Below, one piece after another: positions 39,390 through 49,343 of a stretch of 64,000 bases of DNA; position 1 is the first letter of the stretch, and the number at the start of each line of letters is the position of its first letter. Source of the DNA: Leucobacter sp. Ag1. Its GTDB lineage: Bacteria > Actinomycetota > Actinomycetes > Actinomycetales > Microbacteriaceae. The DNA is taken from the NCBI RefSeq assembly GCF_000980875.1, contig NZ_LAYO01000101.1, positions 19,374-83,373 on the forward strand, given 5' to 3'. The translations under genes were made by a program, and so were the position numbers. The notes beneath the pieces were generated by a model, which searched no databases, was not told the DNA's origin, and worked only from the letters and a program-made list of their open reading frames with translations.

Positions 39390-40331
39390 ATGAGTGATCC
39401 CGCAGCCTCCGGCGCAGCAGCGAACCCGGTCTCCGACATCTTCGATCCCGCCGAGTGGGAGCTCGCGCCCGGCGCGGAGCGCTACACCGACATCACCGCG
39501 CACCTGAGCCGCGACGGTCGGATCGCCCGCGTCGCGTTCGATCGCCCGGAGGTGCGCAACGCCTTCCGGCCGCACACCGTCGACGAGCTGTACGACGCGC
39601 TCGAGCGGGTCCGCGTGAATCCGCGGGTCGGCGTCGTGCTGCTCACGGGCAACGGTCCGAGCCCGAAGGACGGCGGCTGGGCGTTCTGCTCGGGCGGCGA
39701 CCAGCGGATCCGCGGTCGCGACGGCTACAAGTACTCGGACGATGAAGCGACCGTGGGCTCCGAGGGCCTCGCGCGCGCCGGCCGCCTGCACATCCTCGAG
39801 GTGCAGCGTCTCATCCGGTTCATGCCGAAGGTCGTCATCGCTCTGGTGCCCGGCTGGGCGGCGGGCGGCGGGCACTCACTGAACGTGATCTGCGATCTCT
39901 CGATCGCGAGCGAGGAGCACGCGCGGTTCAAGCAGACCGACGCCGACGTGGGATCGTTCGACGCGGGCTACGGCAGCGCCTACTTCGCGCGGCAGATCGG
40001 CCAGAAGAACGCCCGCGAGGTGTTCTTCCTCGCCCGGGAGTACTCGGCGCAGCGCGCCTACGAGATGGGCGCTGTCAACGCGGTCGTGCCGCACGCCGAG
40101 CTCGAGCGCACCGGTATCGAGTGGGCGCGCGAGATCCTCGGGAAGTCGCCGACCGCGATCCGCATGCTGAAGTACGCCTTCAACGCGGTCGACGACGGGC
40201 TCGTCGGGCAGCAGCTGTTCGCGGGGGAGACCACCCGTCTCGCCTACGGCACCGACGAGGCCGTCGAGGGCCGCGACTCGTTCCTCGAGAAGCGCGAGCC
40301 CGACTGGTCGCCCTTCCCGTACCACTACTGA
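39390..40331 (+). CDS. menB: 1,4-Dihydroxy-2-naphthoyl-CoA synthase
   Basis: A 313-residue crotonase that closes the naphthoquinone ring from o-succinylbenzoyl-CoA. The MenB signatures are FDRPEVRNAFRPHTVDEL, GWAFCSGGDQRIRGRDGYKY and VPGWAAGGGHSLNVICDL, with the oxyanion hole in the last. The C-terminal family-specific EKREPDWSPFPYHY is present. The mRNA is likely leaderless (TAGGCT, 6 nt). It is divergent from menC. Confidence 0.95.
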   Translation: MSDPAASGAAANPVSDIFDPAEWELAPGAERYTDITAHLSRDGRIARVAFDRPEVRNAFRPHTVDELYDALERVRVNPRVGVVLLTGNGPSPKDGGWAFCSGGDQRIRGRDGYKYSDDEATVGSEGLARAGRLHILEVQRLIRFMPKVVIALVPGWAAGGGHSLNVICDLSIASEEHARFKQTDADVGSFDAGYGSAYFARQIGQKNAREVFFLAREYSAQRAYEMGAVNAVVPHAELERTGIEWAREILGKSPTAIRMLKYAFNAVDDGLVGQQLFAGETTRLAYGTDEAVEGRDSFLEKREPDWSPFPYHY

Positions 40332-40335
40332 GCGG

Positions 40336-42537
40336 TCAGGCCTGCGCGGCCGGTGCGGCCGGCGCCGCCTGCGCGGCCTGCGCGGCCTTCTTCGCGCGGC
40401 GCAGCTCGTGCAGCAGCGGCTCGGTGTAGCCGCTCGGCTGCGCCGCGCCCTCGACGATCAGGCGCCGCGCCGCGGTGAACGCGAGGCCTGGGGTCGCGCC
40501 GTCTGCACCGAGCAGCGCCTCGTAGGCGGGATCGGCGGCGTTCTGCCGATCCACGACCGCGGCGGTCGATGCGAGCGCCGCGTCCACCTGCTCCTCGGTG
40601 ATGACGCCGTGCAGCAGCCAGTTGGCGAGCAGCTGCGCCGAGATGCGCAGGGTGGCGCGATCCTCCATGAGCGCGACGTCGTGGATGTCGGGCACCTTCG
40701 AGCAGCCGATGCCCTGGTCGATCCAGCGCACCACGTAGCCGAGGATCGACTGCGCGTTGTTCTCGAGCTCGGTCCGCACCGTCTCGGGATCGAGATCCGC
40801 GGGGCCGGCGAGCGGGATGTCGAGCAGCCGGTCGAGGCTGTGGGCACCCGCCGGTGGCAGCGCCGCCCGCTCGGCGAAGGCGTCGGCGAGGTGGTAGTGG
40901 ATCGCGTGCAGCGTGCCGGCCGTGGGCGACGGCACCCAGGCGGTCGAGGCGCCCGCGCGCACGTGGCCGATCTTCTGCTCGAGCATGTCGTGCATGAGGT
41001 CGGGCATCGCCCACATGCCCTTGCCGATCTGGGCGTGCCCGGTCAGGCCGCAGGCGACCCCGATCTCGACGTTGCGCGCCTCGTAGGCGGGGAGCCACGG
41101 GCGGGTGCGCACCGCGGCCTTCGGCAGGAACGGCCCCGCGTGCATGGAGGTGTGGATCTCGTCGCCCGTGCGATCGAGGAAGCCGGTGTTGATGAAGACG
41201 ACGCGGTCCTGCGCCTCGGCGATGCAGGCCGCGAGGTTCGCGGACGTGCGGCGCTCCTCGTCCATGATCCCGATCTTGAGGGTGCGCTCCGGGAGCCCCA
41301 GCAGCTCCTCGACCCGGGAGAACAGGGCGACGGTGAACGCGACCTCGTCGGGGCCGTGCATCTTGGGCTTCACGATGTAGACGGAGCCGGTGCGCGAGTT
41401 GGCGCGGTCGCCGCGCAGGTCGTCGAGGGATCCGAGCGCGGTCATGATCGCGTCGACGATCCCCTCGGGCACTTCGCGGCCGTCGCGGTCCAGGATCGAG
41501 TCGCCCGTCATCAGGTGGCCCACGTTGCGCACGAACAGCACCGAGCGGCCGGGCAGCGAGAGTTCGCCCCCGCCGGGCGCCGTGTAGACGCGGTCGGGGT
41601 TCATCGAGCGGACGAAGGTCTCGCCGCCCTTCTCGACGCGTTCGACGAGCGTGCCGGCCATCAGGCCGCGCCAGTTGCGGTAGCCGAGCGCCTTGTCCTC
41701 GGCGTCGACCGCGGCGACCGAGTCCTCGAGATCCATGATCGTCGTGAGCGCCGACTCGAGCACGATGTCCTGCACTCCGGCGGCGTCGGTGGAACCGATG
41801 CGACCGGAGCGGTCGATCGAGATCTCGACGTGCAGGCCGTGGTGCGCGAGCAGGATCGATGCCGGCGCTTCCGGTGCGCCCGTGTAGCCGACGAACGCAG
41901 CGGGGTCCGCGAGGCCGGCCGCGCCGCCGGCGGACGCCACGGCGAGCGCGCCGTCGCGCACCGCGTACCCCGTCGAACCGGCGTGGGATCCGGAGGCGAG
42001 CGGGGCGACGGTGTCGAGGAGTCCGCGACCGCGGGCGATGACGGCGGCGGCCCGCGTCGTGTTGAAGGAGGAACCCGGAGCGAGGTCGCCCTCGCGCAGG
42101 ATCGCGTCGGTACCGTAGAGCGCGTCGTAGAGGGAGCCCCAGCGGGCGTTGGCCGCGTTCAGCGCGAAGCGCGCGTTCAGGATCGGCACGACGAGCTGGG
42201 GGCCGGCGAGCCGGGCGATCTCGGGTGCGACGTCGGCGGTGCTCGCGGCGACCGACGCGGGTTCGGGGCGCAGGTAGCCGATCTCGGTGAGGAACGCGCG
42301 GTAGGCCGCCGGGTCCGGGGTGCCCGGAGCGGCCCGGTGGTAGTCGTCGATCCGGGTCTGCAGGTCGTCGCGCGCCCGCAGCAGTTCGGCGTTGCGCGGG
42401 GCGAGCTCGTGCACGAGCCCGCTCACCCCGGCCCAGAACGCGGCGCGGTCGATGCCGTGCCGGTCGAGGGATTCCTCGGCGAAGGCGGCGATGGGCTCCG
42501 CGACGGAGAGGTCTGCGCGGGTGGCGTGAGCGGTCAT
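40336..42537 (-). CDS. glcB: Malate synthase G
   Basis: A 733-residue single-chain enzyme that condenses glyoxylate with acetyl-CoA to malate. G-type marks are the length, [16 protein letters not shown] (metal-binding E and D), [37 protein letters not shown] and [20 protein letters not shown]. The start at 42537 ([15 protein letters not shown]) has AGGAG 6 nt upstream. The C-terminus is an unusual Ala/Gln/Pro run ([18 protein letters not shown]). It is divergent from an IclR regulator whose operator lies between them; no isocitrate lyase gene is in the window. Confidence 0.95.
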   Translation of the reverse strand: MTAHATRADLSVAEPIAAFAEESLDRHGIDRAAFWAGVSGLVHELAPRNAELLRARDDLQTRIDDYHRAAPGTPDPAAYRAFLTEIGYLRPEPASVAASTADVAPEIARLAGPQLVVPILNARFALNAANARWGSLYDALYGTDAILREGDLAPGSSFNTTRAAAVIARGRGLLDTVAPLASGSHAGSTGYAVRDGALAVASAGGAAGLADPAAFVGYTGAPEAPASILLAHHGLHVEISIDRSGRIGSTDAAGVQDIVLESALTTIMDLEDSVAAVDAEDKALGYRNWRGLMAGTLVERVEKGGETFVRSMNPDRVYTAPGGGELSLPGRSVLFVRNVGHLMTGDSILDRDGREVPEGIVDAIMTALGSLDDLRGDRANSRTGSVYIVKPKMHGPDEVAFTVALFSRVEELLGLPERTLKIGIMDEERRTSANLAACIAEAQDRVVFINTGFLDRTGDEIHTSMHAGPFLPKAAVRTRPWLPAYEARNVEIGVACGLTGHAQIGKGMWAMPDLMHDMLEQKIGHVRAGASTAWVPSPTAGTLHAIHYHLADAFAERAALPPAGAHSLDRLLDIPLAGPADLDPETVRTELENNAQSILGYVVRWIDQGIGCSKVPDIHDVALMEDRATLRISAQLLANWLLHGVITEEQVDAALASTAAVVDRQNAADPAYEALLGADGATPGLAFTAARRLIVEGAAQPSGYTEPLLHELRRAKKAAQAAQAAPAAPAAQA

Positions 42538-42599
42538 GCGGGACTCCTGTGTCTGGCCGACTCCGGGTCGGGGCGATGCGGTCAACCATAGCCACTTGA

Positions 42600-42633
42600 T
42601 CCACTATTCGGAGTCTTCGTTCCGTATAGTGGA
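42600..42633. promoter_or_regulatory. IclR-type operator and iclR -10 box
   Basis: TCCACTATTCGGA at 42600-42612 and TCCGTATAGTGGA at 42621-42633 are inverted copies matching at 12 of 13 positions, with an 8-bp gap. The right arm contains TATAGT (42625-42630), 6 nt before the ATG at 42637. Binding would block the regulator's own promoter and could control glcB. Confidence 0.72.
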
Positions 42634-42636
42634 ATC

Positions 42637-43419
42637 ATGATCGACGATGCGCAGAGCGGAGCCGGCCCGACCGGCCAGGTGCAGTCGGTGGCGCGCGCGT
42701 TCGGACTGCTCGAGGAGCTCGCGGCCGCAGCGGTGACGGCCCCCGACGGGGCGATGCAGCTCGCCGAACTGGCAGCGCGGACGGGTCTCGCCGTCCCCAC
42801 CGCGCACCGCCTACTCCGCACGCTCCAGAGCCTCGGCCACGTACGGCAGCTCGAGTCGCGCGCCTACGCGCTCGGCCCCGGGCTCATCGGCCTGGGCGAG
42901 CGGGCCACCCCGCGCCTCGCCGAGCGGGCTCGCGCGGCGCTCGTCCGCATGGAGGCGGCGGCGCAGGAGACCGCGAACCTCGCGATCCTCGACGGCGACG
43001 ACGTCGCCTACATCGCGCAGGTGCCCTCGCGGCACCGGATGCGCATGTTCACCGAGGTCGGCCGACGCGTGCTGCCGCACGCGAGCGGCGTCGGCAAGGC
43101 CATGCTCGCGACCCTGCCCGAGGCCCGGGTGCGCGAGATCGTGGCGCGCACCGGCCTGCCGGGGTACACGCCGACGACGCTCACGACGGTGGACGCGCTG
43201 CTCGCCGACCTCCGCGAGATCCAGCACCGGGGCTTCTCCATCGACGACGGCGAGCAGGAGGTCGGGGTGCGCTGCATCGCGGTCGCGATCCCCGGGGCGC
43301 ACCCGCCCGCCGCGCTCTCGATCTCGGGCCCGGCGACCCGCATGACCGACGCGATCGTCCGCACCGCCGTCGACGAGCTGATCCGGGGGGCCCGGAGCCT
43401 CGGAGATCCGGCGGGCTGA
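42637..43419 (+). CDS. IclR-family transcription regulator of malate synthase
   Basis: A 260-residue regulator (MIDDAQSGAGPTGQV). Residues 18-80 are the winged helix (LAELAARTGLAVPTAHRLLR). Residues 90-255 are the GAF-like effector domain with GVGKAMLATLP and the family-typical FSIDDGEQEVGVRCIA. It is divergent from glcB; IclR proteins often control glyoxylate-shunt genes and sense glyoxylate or pyruvate. The leaderless start has TATAGT 6 nt upstream, inside the operator, so it probably represses itself. Confidence 0.9.
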   Translation: MIDDAQSGAGPTGQVQSVARAFGLLEELAAAAVTAPDGAMQLAELAARTGLAVPTAHRLLRTLQSLGHVRQLESRAYALGPGLIGLGERATPRLAERARAALVRMEAAAQETANLAILDGDDVAYIAQVPSRHRMRMFTEVGRRVLPHASGVGKAMLATLPEARVREIVARTGLPGYTPTTLTTVDALLADLREIQHRGFSIDDGEQEVGVRCIAVAIPGAHPPAALSISGPATRMTDAIVRTAVDELIRGARSLGDPAG

Positions 43420-43458
43420 GCGCGCTCCGATGTTCGGCCGGGATCCGGCGGCGGCCGG

Positions 43459-43464
43459 TATCCT
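43459..43464 (+). promoter_or_regulatory. -10 box of menE
   Basis: TATCCT ends 7 nt before the GTG at 43472. A GGAGGG motif also touches the start but is too close for normal use. Confidence 0.45.
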
Positions 43465-43471
43465 GGAGGGT

Positions 43472-44746
43472 GTGACTTCGAAAGCTCCGATCCGAGCGAT
43501 CCCCACCGGTGATCGGGCCTGGCTGCTGGCCGCGCTGACCGACGCGCTCGACGGCGGGACCCCCGTGCTCCCCGTTCCCGACGGCTCCGAGACCGGGGCG
43601 CTGAGCGCCCTGCAGCGGCTGCCGGAGAGCGAGCTGCCCGAGGGCACCGCGCTCGTGATCCTGACCTCGGGATCGAGCGGAGTCCCGAAGGCCGTCGCGC
43701 TCTCGGCGTCCGCGCTGCGCGCCAGCGCCGAAGCGACGCACGAGCGGCTCGGCGGGCCGGGCCAGTGGATCGTGGCGCTGCCGACCTACCTGATCTCGGG
43801 CGTGCAGATGCTCGTCCGGTCGATCGTGTGCGGCAGCGATCCGGTGTTCTTCGACGACCCGAGCGGTCGACCCTTCGATCCCGCCGCCTTCCTCGACGCC
43901 TGCGACGCGGCCGACGGCGGCTCGACGGGCCGTCGCTACGTCTCGCTCGTGCCGGTGCAGTTCGCGCGCCTGCTCGAGCTCGCCGAGCAGGATCCCGAAG
44001 CCGCCGATCGGCTGCGCGCCATCGACGGCGTGCTCGTCGGCGGGCAGGCCGTGACCCTCGAGATGCGCCGCCGAGCGCACGCGCTCGGCGTGCGGCTCCG
44101 CCGCAGCTACGGCATGACCGAGACCGCGGGCGGCTGCGTGTACGACGGCGTCGAGATCGGCGACACCCGGGTGCGGATCCGCGCCGGGGAGGTGCAGCTC
44201 GCGGGGCCGAGCCTCGCGCTCGGCTACATCGGGGATCCGGTGCTCACCGCCGAGAAGTTCGTCGAGGAGCTCGGGCGCGACGGCGTTCCGACCCGCTGGT
44301 ACCGCACGGGGGACGCCGGCGAACTGCTCGGCGGCATGCTGACCGTGACCGGTCGCCTCGACCGGGTCCTCGTCTCGGGCGGCGTCAACGTGTCGCTCGA
44401 CGAGATCGAGCGGATCGCGCGCGAGCACGAGGGCTGGGACTCCGCCGTCGCGGTGCGGGTGCCCGACGCCGAGTGGGGCGAACGGCCCGGCCTCGTGGTC
44501 GAGATCGCCGATCCGACGGGTGCCGCGCGCGCCGACTTCGACGCGATCCGCGCCGTGATCCGCGAACAGCTGGGCGCAGCGGCCGCCCCCGAGTGGTCGA
44601 CCGAGATCGACCGCATGCCGCGCCTGCCGGGCGGCAAGCCCGACCTGCGGGCCATCGACGAGTGGATCGGCCGGCTCCGCGCGAGCTTCGCCGAGACCCG
44701 CGCGGCAGGCAGCGCCGCCGCGCACAGCCAGGAGGACGACGCATGA
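43472..44746 (+). CDS. menE: o-Succinylbenzoate-CoA ligase
   Basis: A 424-residue ANL ligase that activates o-succinylbenzoate to its CoA thioester, the MenB substrate. Motifs are ILTSGSSGVPKAVALS (P-loop, near 70), RRSYGMTETAGGC near 212 and GRLDRVLVSGGVNVSLDEIE (hinge). The final catalytic Lys lies in LPGGKPDLRA. It is short for the superfamily because the N-terminal subdomain is reduced, which is usual in actinobacterial MenE. The GTG start at 43472 follows a TATCCT box by 7 nt. It is translationally coupled to menA. Confidence 0.93.
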   Translation: MTSKAPIRAIPTGDRAWLLAALTDALDGGTPVLPVPDGSETGALSALQRLPESELPEGTALVILTSGSSGVPKAVALSASALRASAEATHERLGGPGQWIVALPTYLISGVQMLVRSIVCGSDPVFFDDPSGRPFDPAAFLDACDAADGGSTGRRYVSLVPVQFARLLELAEQDPEAADRLRAIDGVLVGGQAVTLEMRRRAHALGVRLRRSYGMTETAGGCVYDGVEIGDTRVRIRAGEVQLAGPSLALGYIGDPVLTAEKFVEELGRDGVPTRWYRTGDAGELLGGMLTVTGRLDRVLVSGGVNVSLDEIERIAREHEGWDSAVAVRVPDAEWGERPGLVVEIADPTGAARADFDAIRAVIREQLGAAAAPEWSTEIDRMPRLPGGKPDLRAIDEWIGRLRASFAETRAAGSAAAHSQEDDA

Positions 44747-45702
44747 ACCAGCACGCCAAGCACCCGCGCCACTCGGGCAACCCCGCGGTGCGCGCCGCAG
44801 CGGAGCGCCTCGAGCGCGAGGGGCACCGCGCAGCCATCACCTGGCGCGACTGGGTGGGCGGTGCGCGACTGCGCACCCTGCCGCTCGCGATCGCGCCGGT
44901 CGCGGCCGGCGCCGGCGTCGCCCACATGGTGCGCGGCTTCTCGCTGCCGCTGACGCTGCTCGCGCTCGCCGTCGCGGTGTTCTTGCAGATCGGCGTGAAC
45001 TACGCGAACGACTACTCCGACGGGATCCGCGGCACCGACGCGTTCCGGGTGGGCCCCGCGCGCCTCACCGGCTCCGGTCTCGTCGACCCGAAGCGGGTGC
45101 TCCGCACCGCGCTCGTGTTCTTCGGCCTCGCCGCGATCGCGGGTCTCGCCGCGGTGATCATCAGCGGCCGCTGGTGGTTCCTGGCGCTCGGCGTCGTCGC
45201 GATCCTCGCCGCCTGGTTCTACACCGGAGGCAAGCGGCCCTACGGCTACGCCGGACTCGGCGAGCTCATGGTGTTCATCTTCTTCGGCCTCGTCGCGACC
45301 GTCGGCACGGTGTACCTGCAGACCGATGTGCAGACGCAGGAGGCCTGGATCGCGGGCGCCGGTGTCGGGCTCTTCGCCGTCGCGGTGCTCGTGGCCAACA
45401 ACCTGCGCGACATCCCGACCGACACGCTCGCGGGCAAGAAGACCCTGTCGGTGCGGATCGGCGACCGCGCGTCGCGGATCCTCTACGTGGTCTGCGTGCT
45501 GCTGCCGTTCGTGGTCCCGGCGCTCTACGTCGTGGTCGACCCGGGCATGGTGCTCGTCTGGTTCGTGCTCTTCCTCGCAGTGCCCTGCGCGGTCATCGTG
45601 CTGTTCGCCAAGACGGCGAAGGAGCTGGTGCTGGTGCTGGCGCTCACGAGCTTCGCGGCGCTCGCCTACGGCGTACTGGTCGGCGTCGCCTTCGCTTTCT
45701 GA
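44743..45702 (+). CDS. menA: 1,4-Dihydroxy-2-naphthoate polyprenyltransferase
   Basis: A 319-residue UbiA-family membrane enzyme that attaches the polyprenyl chain to DHNA, giving demethylmenaquinone. The first prenyl-diphosphate motif is NYANDYSDGIRGTD near 88-101; the second is NNLRDIPTDTLAGKKTL near 222. Eight to nine hydrophobic segments follow a charged N-terminal 35 residues. The ATG overlaps the menE stop (ATGA). Its 3' end overlaps the opposite acyltransferase gene by 37 bp. Confidence 0.94.
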   Translation: MNQHAKHPRHSGNPAVRAAAERLEREGHRAAITWRDWVGGARLRTLPLAIAPVAAGAGVAHMVRGFSLPLTLLALAVAVFLQIGVNYANDYSDGIRGTDAFRVGPARLTGSGLVDPKRVLRTALVFFGLAAIAGLAAVIISGRWWFLALGVVAILAAWFYTGGKRPYGYAGLGELMVFIFFGLVATVGTVYLQTDVQTQEAWIAGAGVGLFAVAVLVANNLRDIPTDTLAGKKTLSVRIGDRASRILYVVCVLLPFVVPALYVVVDPGMVLVWFVLFLAVPCAVIVLFAKTAKELVLVLALTSFAALAYGVLVGVAFAF

Positions 45703-47027
45703 ACCGGGCGGGCCGTCGCCGGGGCGCGTCCGGTGCGGCTGGCGAGCAGCCCCGCGCCCATGAGCACGACGCCGATGATCCAGGCCCAGAGCGCTCCCGT
45801 GCCGACGAGCACGGTCAGCACGCCCGCGGCTCCGGCGACGGTGCCGAGCACGGCGCGCGCGAGCGGTGACCGCTCGGCCGATCGGGTCGCAGCGGTTGCG
45901 ATCCCGGTGACCGGTGCCCGTTTCGGGCCGCGCTCGAAGCGGGCGAGAGCGAGGACGACCGGGGCGACGGTGATGCCTGCGGCGACCAGCCAGGCGGGCC
46001 GGGTCGCCCACCACTCGAACGACAGCGGGACGGGGAGCGCGGAGCCGCCGACGAGCAGCAGCCCGGCGAGCAGCACGACGACGGGCATATGCCAGGAGTA
46101 CACCGTCATCGCGCGCGAGTTCAGTGCGTCCGAGGCGCGCTGCACCGCGGGCAGCTCGGCCCAGCGCGCGAGCGTCGGGCGGACCGCCGCGAACAGGGCG
46201 CACTGCGCGATCCCGAGCAGCGCGAGCGCCGCGGTGGGCGGGTTGAGCGCCTCGAAGAGGTTCGCCGGGGACGCGCCGATCGCGACCAGGGCGACGATCC
46301 CGCCGAGCGCGACCACCGCGGCGCGCGGGCTCGGTGCGACGCCGTCGGCGAGACGGTAGCCGAGCTGCTGCACGAACACCCAGACGAGCAGCAGGTTCGC
46401 GAAGCCGATGGCGTCGACGCCGGTCAGCAGGCGCAGGCCGTCGACGGCGCCGATCGCCAGGCCGAGTCCGAGCAGCGTCGCGCGAGGGGCGCGCTCGTGC
46501 AGGCGGAGGGTGAGCGGGACGAGCGCCGAGCAGAGCACGTAGACCCCGAGGAACCACAGCGGCTGGCTGATCCGCCACCCCGCGGTCGCGACCATCGAGG
46601 GGTCGAGCCCGGCGGCGTCCAGGCCGGCGAGTGCGAGCGCGGTGACGGCCGCCGCCAGCAGCGGCACGGGGAGCAGGCGCCGCAGCCGCGCGGAGACATA
46701 GCCCGCAGCCGATGCTCCCCGTGCGCGCATGCGACGGTAGTGCAGGGCCGAGGCGAACCCGCCCATGATGAAGAACAGCGGCATCATCTGCGCGAACCAC
46801 GAGAACACGGTGAAGCCGTCCCAGCGCTCGAGCGCGTTCTCGAGCACGACGGAGCCGTCCGAGACGCTCACACCCACCATGAGCGCGTGCACACCGACGA
46901 CCGCGAGCAGGCAGGCCGCGCGCACGAGGTCGACGGCGCGGTCCCGACCGCTCGGCGCTGCGGTCGGTGCGGAGCGGGCGATGCGGCGGGCGGTCGCGGT
47001 GCGCGGAGCCGGGGCGATGATGGCCAT
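45666..47027 (-). CDS. Acyltransferase 3 family membrane protein
   Basis: A 453-residue protein starting at the ATG at 47027 (MAIIAPAPRTATARR), with AAGGA 7 nt upstream. About ten membrane segments start with RAACLLAVVGVHALMVGV. The family residues are visible: the His of VGVHAL, the R-R-L-L-P-V-P-L-L-A motif, and WFLGVYVLCSALVP. Such OafA/YrhL-like proteins transfer acetyl or succinyl groups to cell-wall or exported sugars. The substrate cannot be read from sequence. It is convergent with menA. Confidence 0.82.
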   Translation of the reverse strand: MAIIAPAPRTATARRIARSAPTAAPSGRDRAVDLVRAACLLAVVGVHALMVGVSVSDGSVVLENALERWDGFTVFSWFAQMMPLFFIMGGFASALHYRRMRARGASAAGYVSARLRRLLPVPLLAAAVTALALAGLDAAGLDPSMVATAGWRISQPLWFLGVYVLCSALVPLTLRLHERAPRATLLGLGLAIGAVDGLRLLTGVDAIGFANLLLVWVFVQQLGYRLADGVAPSPRAAVVALGGIVALVAIGASPANLFEALNPPTAALALLGIAQCALFAAVRPTLARWAELPAVQRASDALNSRAMTVYSWHMPVVVLLAGLLLVGGSALPVPLSFEWWATRPAWLVAAGITVAPVVLALARFERGPKRAPVTGIATAATRSAERSPLARAVLGTVAGAAGVLTVLVGTGALWAWIIGVVLMGAGLLASRTGRAPATARPVQKAKATPTSTP

Positions 47028-47137
47028 GGGGCGGTCCTTCCGATGGGGTCGGAAGAAACGGTCCCGCGCGGGGTCGGGGGCCGGCATCGCCCTCGGGCGC
47101 CAAATCGACCCCCTACCGCGGTGCTACCCCGCGTCGT

Positions 47138-47809
47138 TCAGCGGTCGGGCTGCACGAGGCCCGCATCGTAGGCGAGGATCACGGCCTGCACGCGATCGCG
47201 CAGTCCGAGCTTCGCGAAGATCCGCGTCACGTGGGTCTTCACGGTCTGCTCGGCGATGAACAGCTCCGCCGCGATCTCGGTGTTCGACCGCCCGCGCGCG
47301 ATCCGCTCCAGGATCTCGCGCTCCCGCTCGGTCAGGTCCGCGAGCCGGAGGGCGTGGCGATCGCTCGGCGGGCGCTGCTCGGCGAAGCGCTCCAGCAGCC
47401 GACGGGTCACGCTCGGGGCGAGCAGGGCATCGCCCGAGGCGACGACGCGCACGGCCTGCACCAGGTCCGCGGGCGGCGCGTCCTTCAGCAGGAACCCGCT
47501 CGCCCCGGCGGCGAGGGCGTCGTGCACGTACTCGTCGATGTCGAACGTGGTGAGGATCACCACTCGCGGACGGTGATCGACCCGAGGCGGGGGATCCATG
47601 AGACGGCGGGTGGCCTCGAGCCCGTTCGTGCCGGGCATGCGCACATCCATCAGCACGACATCGGGGCGCAGCCGATGCGAGAGCGCGACACCCTCCTCGC
47701 CGTCGGCGGCCTGCCCCACCACCTCGATGTCGGGCTGCGCGTCGAGGATCGCCGCGAAGCCGGCGCGGACCATGGCCTGGTCGTCGACGATGAGCACGGA
47801 AACGGTCAT
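47138..47809 (-). CDS. NarL/LuxR-family response regulator
   Basis: A 223-residue regulator ([17 protein letters not shown]). The receiver has the acidic pair in VDDQ, the phospho-acceptor Asp in DVVLMDVRMPG, and Thr and Lys in LTTFD and FLLKDAPP. The C-terminal LuxR helix-turn-helix is LTEREREILERIARGRSNTE followed by E-Q-T-V-K-T-H-V. The ATG overlaps the kinase stop (ATGA). Together they likely control the divergent ABC exporter. Confidence 0.93.
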   Translation of the reverse strand: MTVSVLIVDDQAMVRAGFAAILDAQPDIEVVGQAADGEEGVALSHRLRPDVVLMDVRMPGTNGLEATRRLMDPPPRVDHRPRVVILTTFDIDEYVHDALAAGASGFLLKDAPPADLVQAVRVVASGDALLAPSVTRRLLERFAEQRPPSDRHALRLADLTEREREILERIARGRSNTEIAAELFIAEQTVKTHVTRIFAKLGLRDRVQAVILAYDAGLVQPDR

Positions 47810-48999
47810 GGGGTTCGAGCCTCCGGGGACTGGGGATGCAGGGGGACGAGCGCGGCGACGGCGAACCCGCCGTCGGGCGAGGGTTCCGCGGTCAGGACCC
47901 CGCCGAGCGCGACCACGCGTTCGCGCATCCCGCGGATCCCGTGACCGCTCGGGTCGGCCGTGGGCACGGCGCGACCCGGCAGCGCCGTGTTGCGGACCCG
48001 GACGATCAGCGCATCGGCCTCGGGGTCGAGGTCGAGCTCGACGACGGCGTCGGCGCCGGGGGCGTGCCGAGCGACGTTGCCGAGCGATTCCTGCACGACG
48101 CGGTACACGGTGAGCGCCGGGAAGGGATCCACCGACTGCCGGACCTCGGACGGCAGCCGGTCGAGCAGCTCGGCCCGCGATCGCGAGACGAGCTCGGGCA
48201 GCTCGGCGAGGCCCGGCTGGGGTGCTTCCTCGGCATCGCCGTCGGCGCGCAGCACGCCGAGCAGCGTACGCATCTCGCCGAGTGCGAGCCGCGCGGTCGC
48301 GGCGAGCTCGTCGAACTCCGAGGCGACTTCGTCGGAGATCCCCGGGTGCCGGTAGCGCGCGCTCGCGGCCTGCACCTGGATCACCGACATCCCGTGCGCG
48401 ACGACGTCGTGCATCTCGCGCGCGATCCGGGTCCGCTCCTCGGCGACCTGCCTGCGTGCGAGCGAGAGTTCGGAGGCCTCCTCGGCCTCGGCCAGGCGCT
48501 CCCGGTTGCGGATCCAGGACCGGGCGAAGAGCGCGATCAGGATCGCGAGGCCCGCGAGCGCGACGAAGACGATCAGGTCGGCGATGACGGGCCCGACGGC
48601 GAGGCGCTGCCCGCGCGCCAGGGTCACCGCGAGCGCGGTGCCCGCGGTGAGGATCCCGCCCGCCGTGGAAATGAGCCACTGGCCCTGCAGCGCGGCGATG
48701 CCGAGGGTCGCGGCGAAACCGATCGTGGTGGCGACCGGGACCGGCCACGGTGCGGCGCCCGTCGCCGCGAGCGCGTTCAGCTCCGAGACGGCACCGACGA
48801 CCGCGACGGCGACGCCGAGCACGGGGAACCGGACCGCCAGGAGCAGCCCGGCGGAGTGGAGCAGCGCGACGACGATGCTCACGACGGGCGGGACCCCGTA
48901 GACGGTCGCGCCCAGCGAAGCGCTGACGGCGAGGAGCGCGAGCGCGAGCGCCGAGACGGCCGCCCAGGCGAGGAGCGGGATGCGGGGCCGGGCGGTCAT
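47806..48999 (-). CDS. Sensor histidine kinase, HisKA_3 type
   Basis: A 397-residue kinase. Residues 10-160 hold five or six membrane segments without a large outside domain, as in intramembrane sensors. A linker helix follows, then the phospho-acceptor His in [22 protein letters not shown] context near 198, and the HATPase domain with [12 protein letters not shown]. The ATG at 48999 has no ribosome site; TACCCT ends 6 nt upstream, so the mRNA is probably leaderless. Such kinases often sense envelope stress or antibiotics; the neighbouring exporter agrees with that (inference). Confidence 0.92.
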   Translation of the reverse strand: MTARPRIPLLAWAAVSALALALLAVSASLGATVYGVPPVVSIVVALLHSAGLLLAVRFPVLGVAVAVVGAVSELNALAATGAAPWPVPVATTIGFAATLGIAALQGQWLISTAGGILTAGTALAVTLARGQRLAVGPVIADLIVFVALAGLAILIALFARSWIRNRERLAEAEEASELSLARRQVAEERTRIAREMHDVVAHGMSVIQVQAASARYRHPGISDEVASEFDELAATARLALGEMRTLLGVLRADGDAEEAPQPGLAELPELVSRSRAELLDRLPSEVRQSVDPFPALTVYRVVQESLGNVARHAPGADAVVELDLDPEADALIVRVRNTALPGRAVPTADPSGHGIRGMRERVVALGGVLTAEPSPDGGFAVAALVPLHPQSPEARTP

Positions 49000-49005
49000 G
49001 CGGCA

Positions 49006-49011
49006 AGGGTA
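49006..49011 (-). promoter_or_regulatory. -10 box of the histidine kinase operon
   Basis: On the minus strand TACCCT is 6 nt before the ATG at 48999. Confidence 0.55.
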
Positions 49012-49110
49012 CCGCGCGGGCTGCGCGGGATTCCGGCGTCGCTCCGAACGGGTGCGGCGCGGTGCGGCGGGCGCGGTTCGGGAATCCGTCGCCCGATTCG
49101 AAATCGACCC

Positions 49111-49140
49111 TTGCCTCCGGCTCCGCGGCGGCGATAGGCT
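49111..49140 (+). promoter_or_regulatory. Promoter of the ABC exporter operon
   Basis: TTGCCT at 49111-49116 and TAGGCT at 49135-49140 are spaced 18 bp. Transcription should start near 49147, leaving a leader of nearly 200 nt before the first exporter gene. A small stem TTCCGG/CCGGAA (49144-49149 with 49161-49166) lies right before the leader ORF ribosome site. Confidence 0.55.
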
Positions 49141-49178
49141 GACTTCCGGTATCCCACGACCCGGAAAGGAGCAGGCAC

Positions 49179-49241
49179 ATGGTACGCATCATCCCGTCCC
49201 CGTTCGCAGCTCTTCCGGGCATCGCGCTGTCCGGCCGGTAG
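49179..49241 (+). CDS. 20-residue leader peptide before the ABC exporter
   Basis: A short ORF (starts [14 protein letters not shown], ends LSGR, stop TAG) with a strong AAAGGAG 7 nt before the ATG. It has a better ribosome site than the exporter gene itself, which starts 102 nt after its stop. Such leaders can sense ribosome-stalling antibiotics and switch downstream expression, as in erm or msr genes. Proof is lacking and the peptide has no known stalling motif that I recognise. It may also be a simple translational enhancer. Confidence 0.6.
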   Translation: MVRIIPSPFAALPGIALSGR

Positions 49242-49343
49242 CTTCACCGCTCCGCTGCCCGCTCCAAGAGCCCGCCAGCAGCAGAGCCAGCCGCACGACT
49301 CCAGCTCACGCGCATCTTCGCGCACGCACGCATCTCAGGGAAC

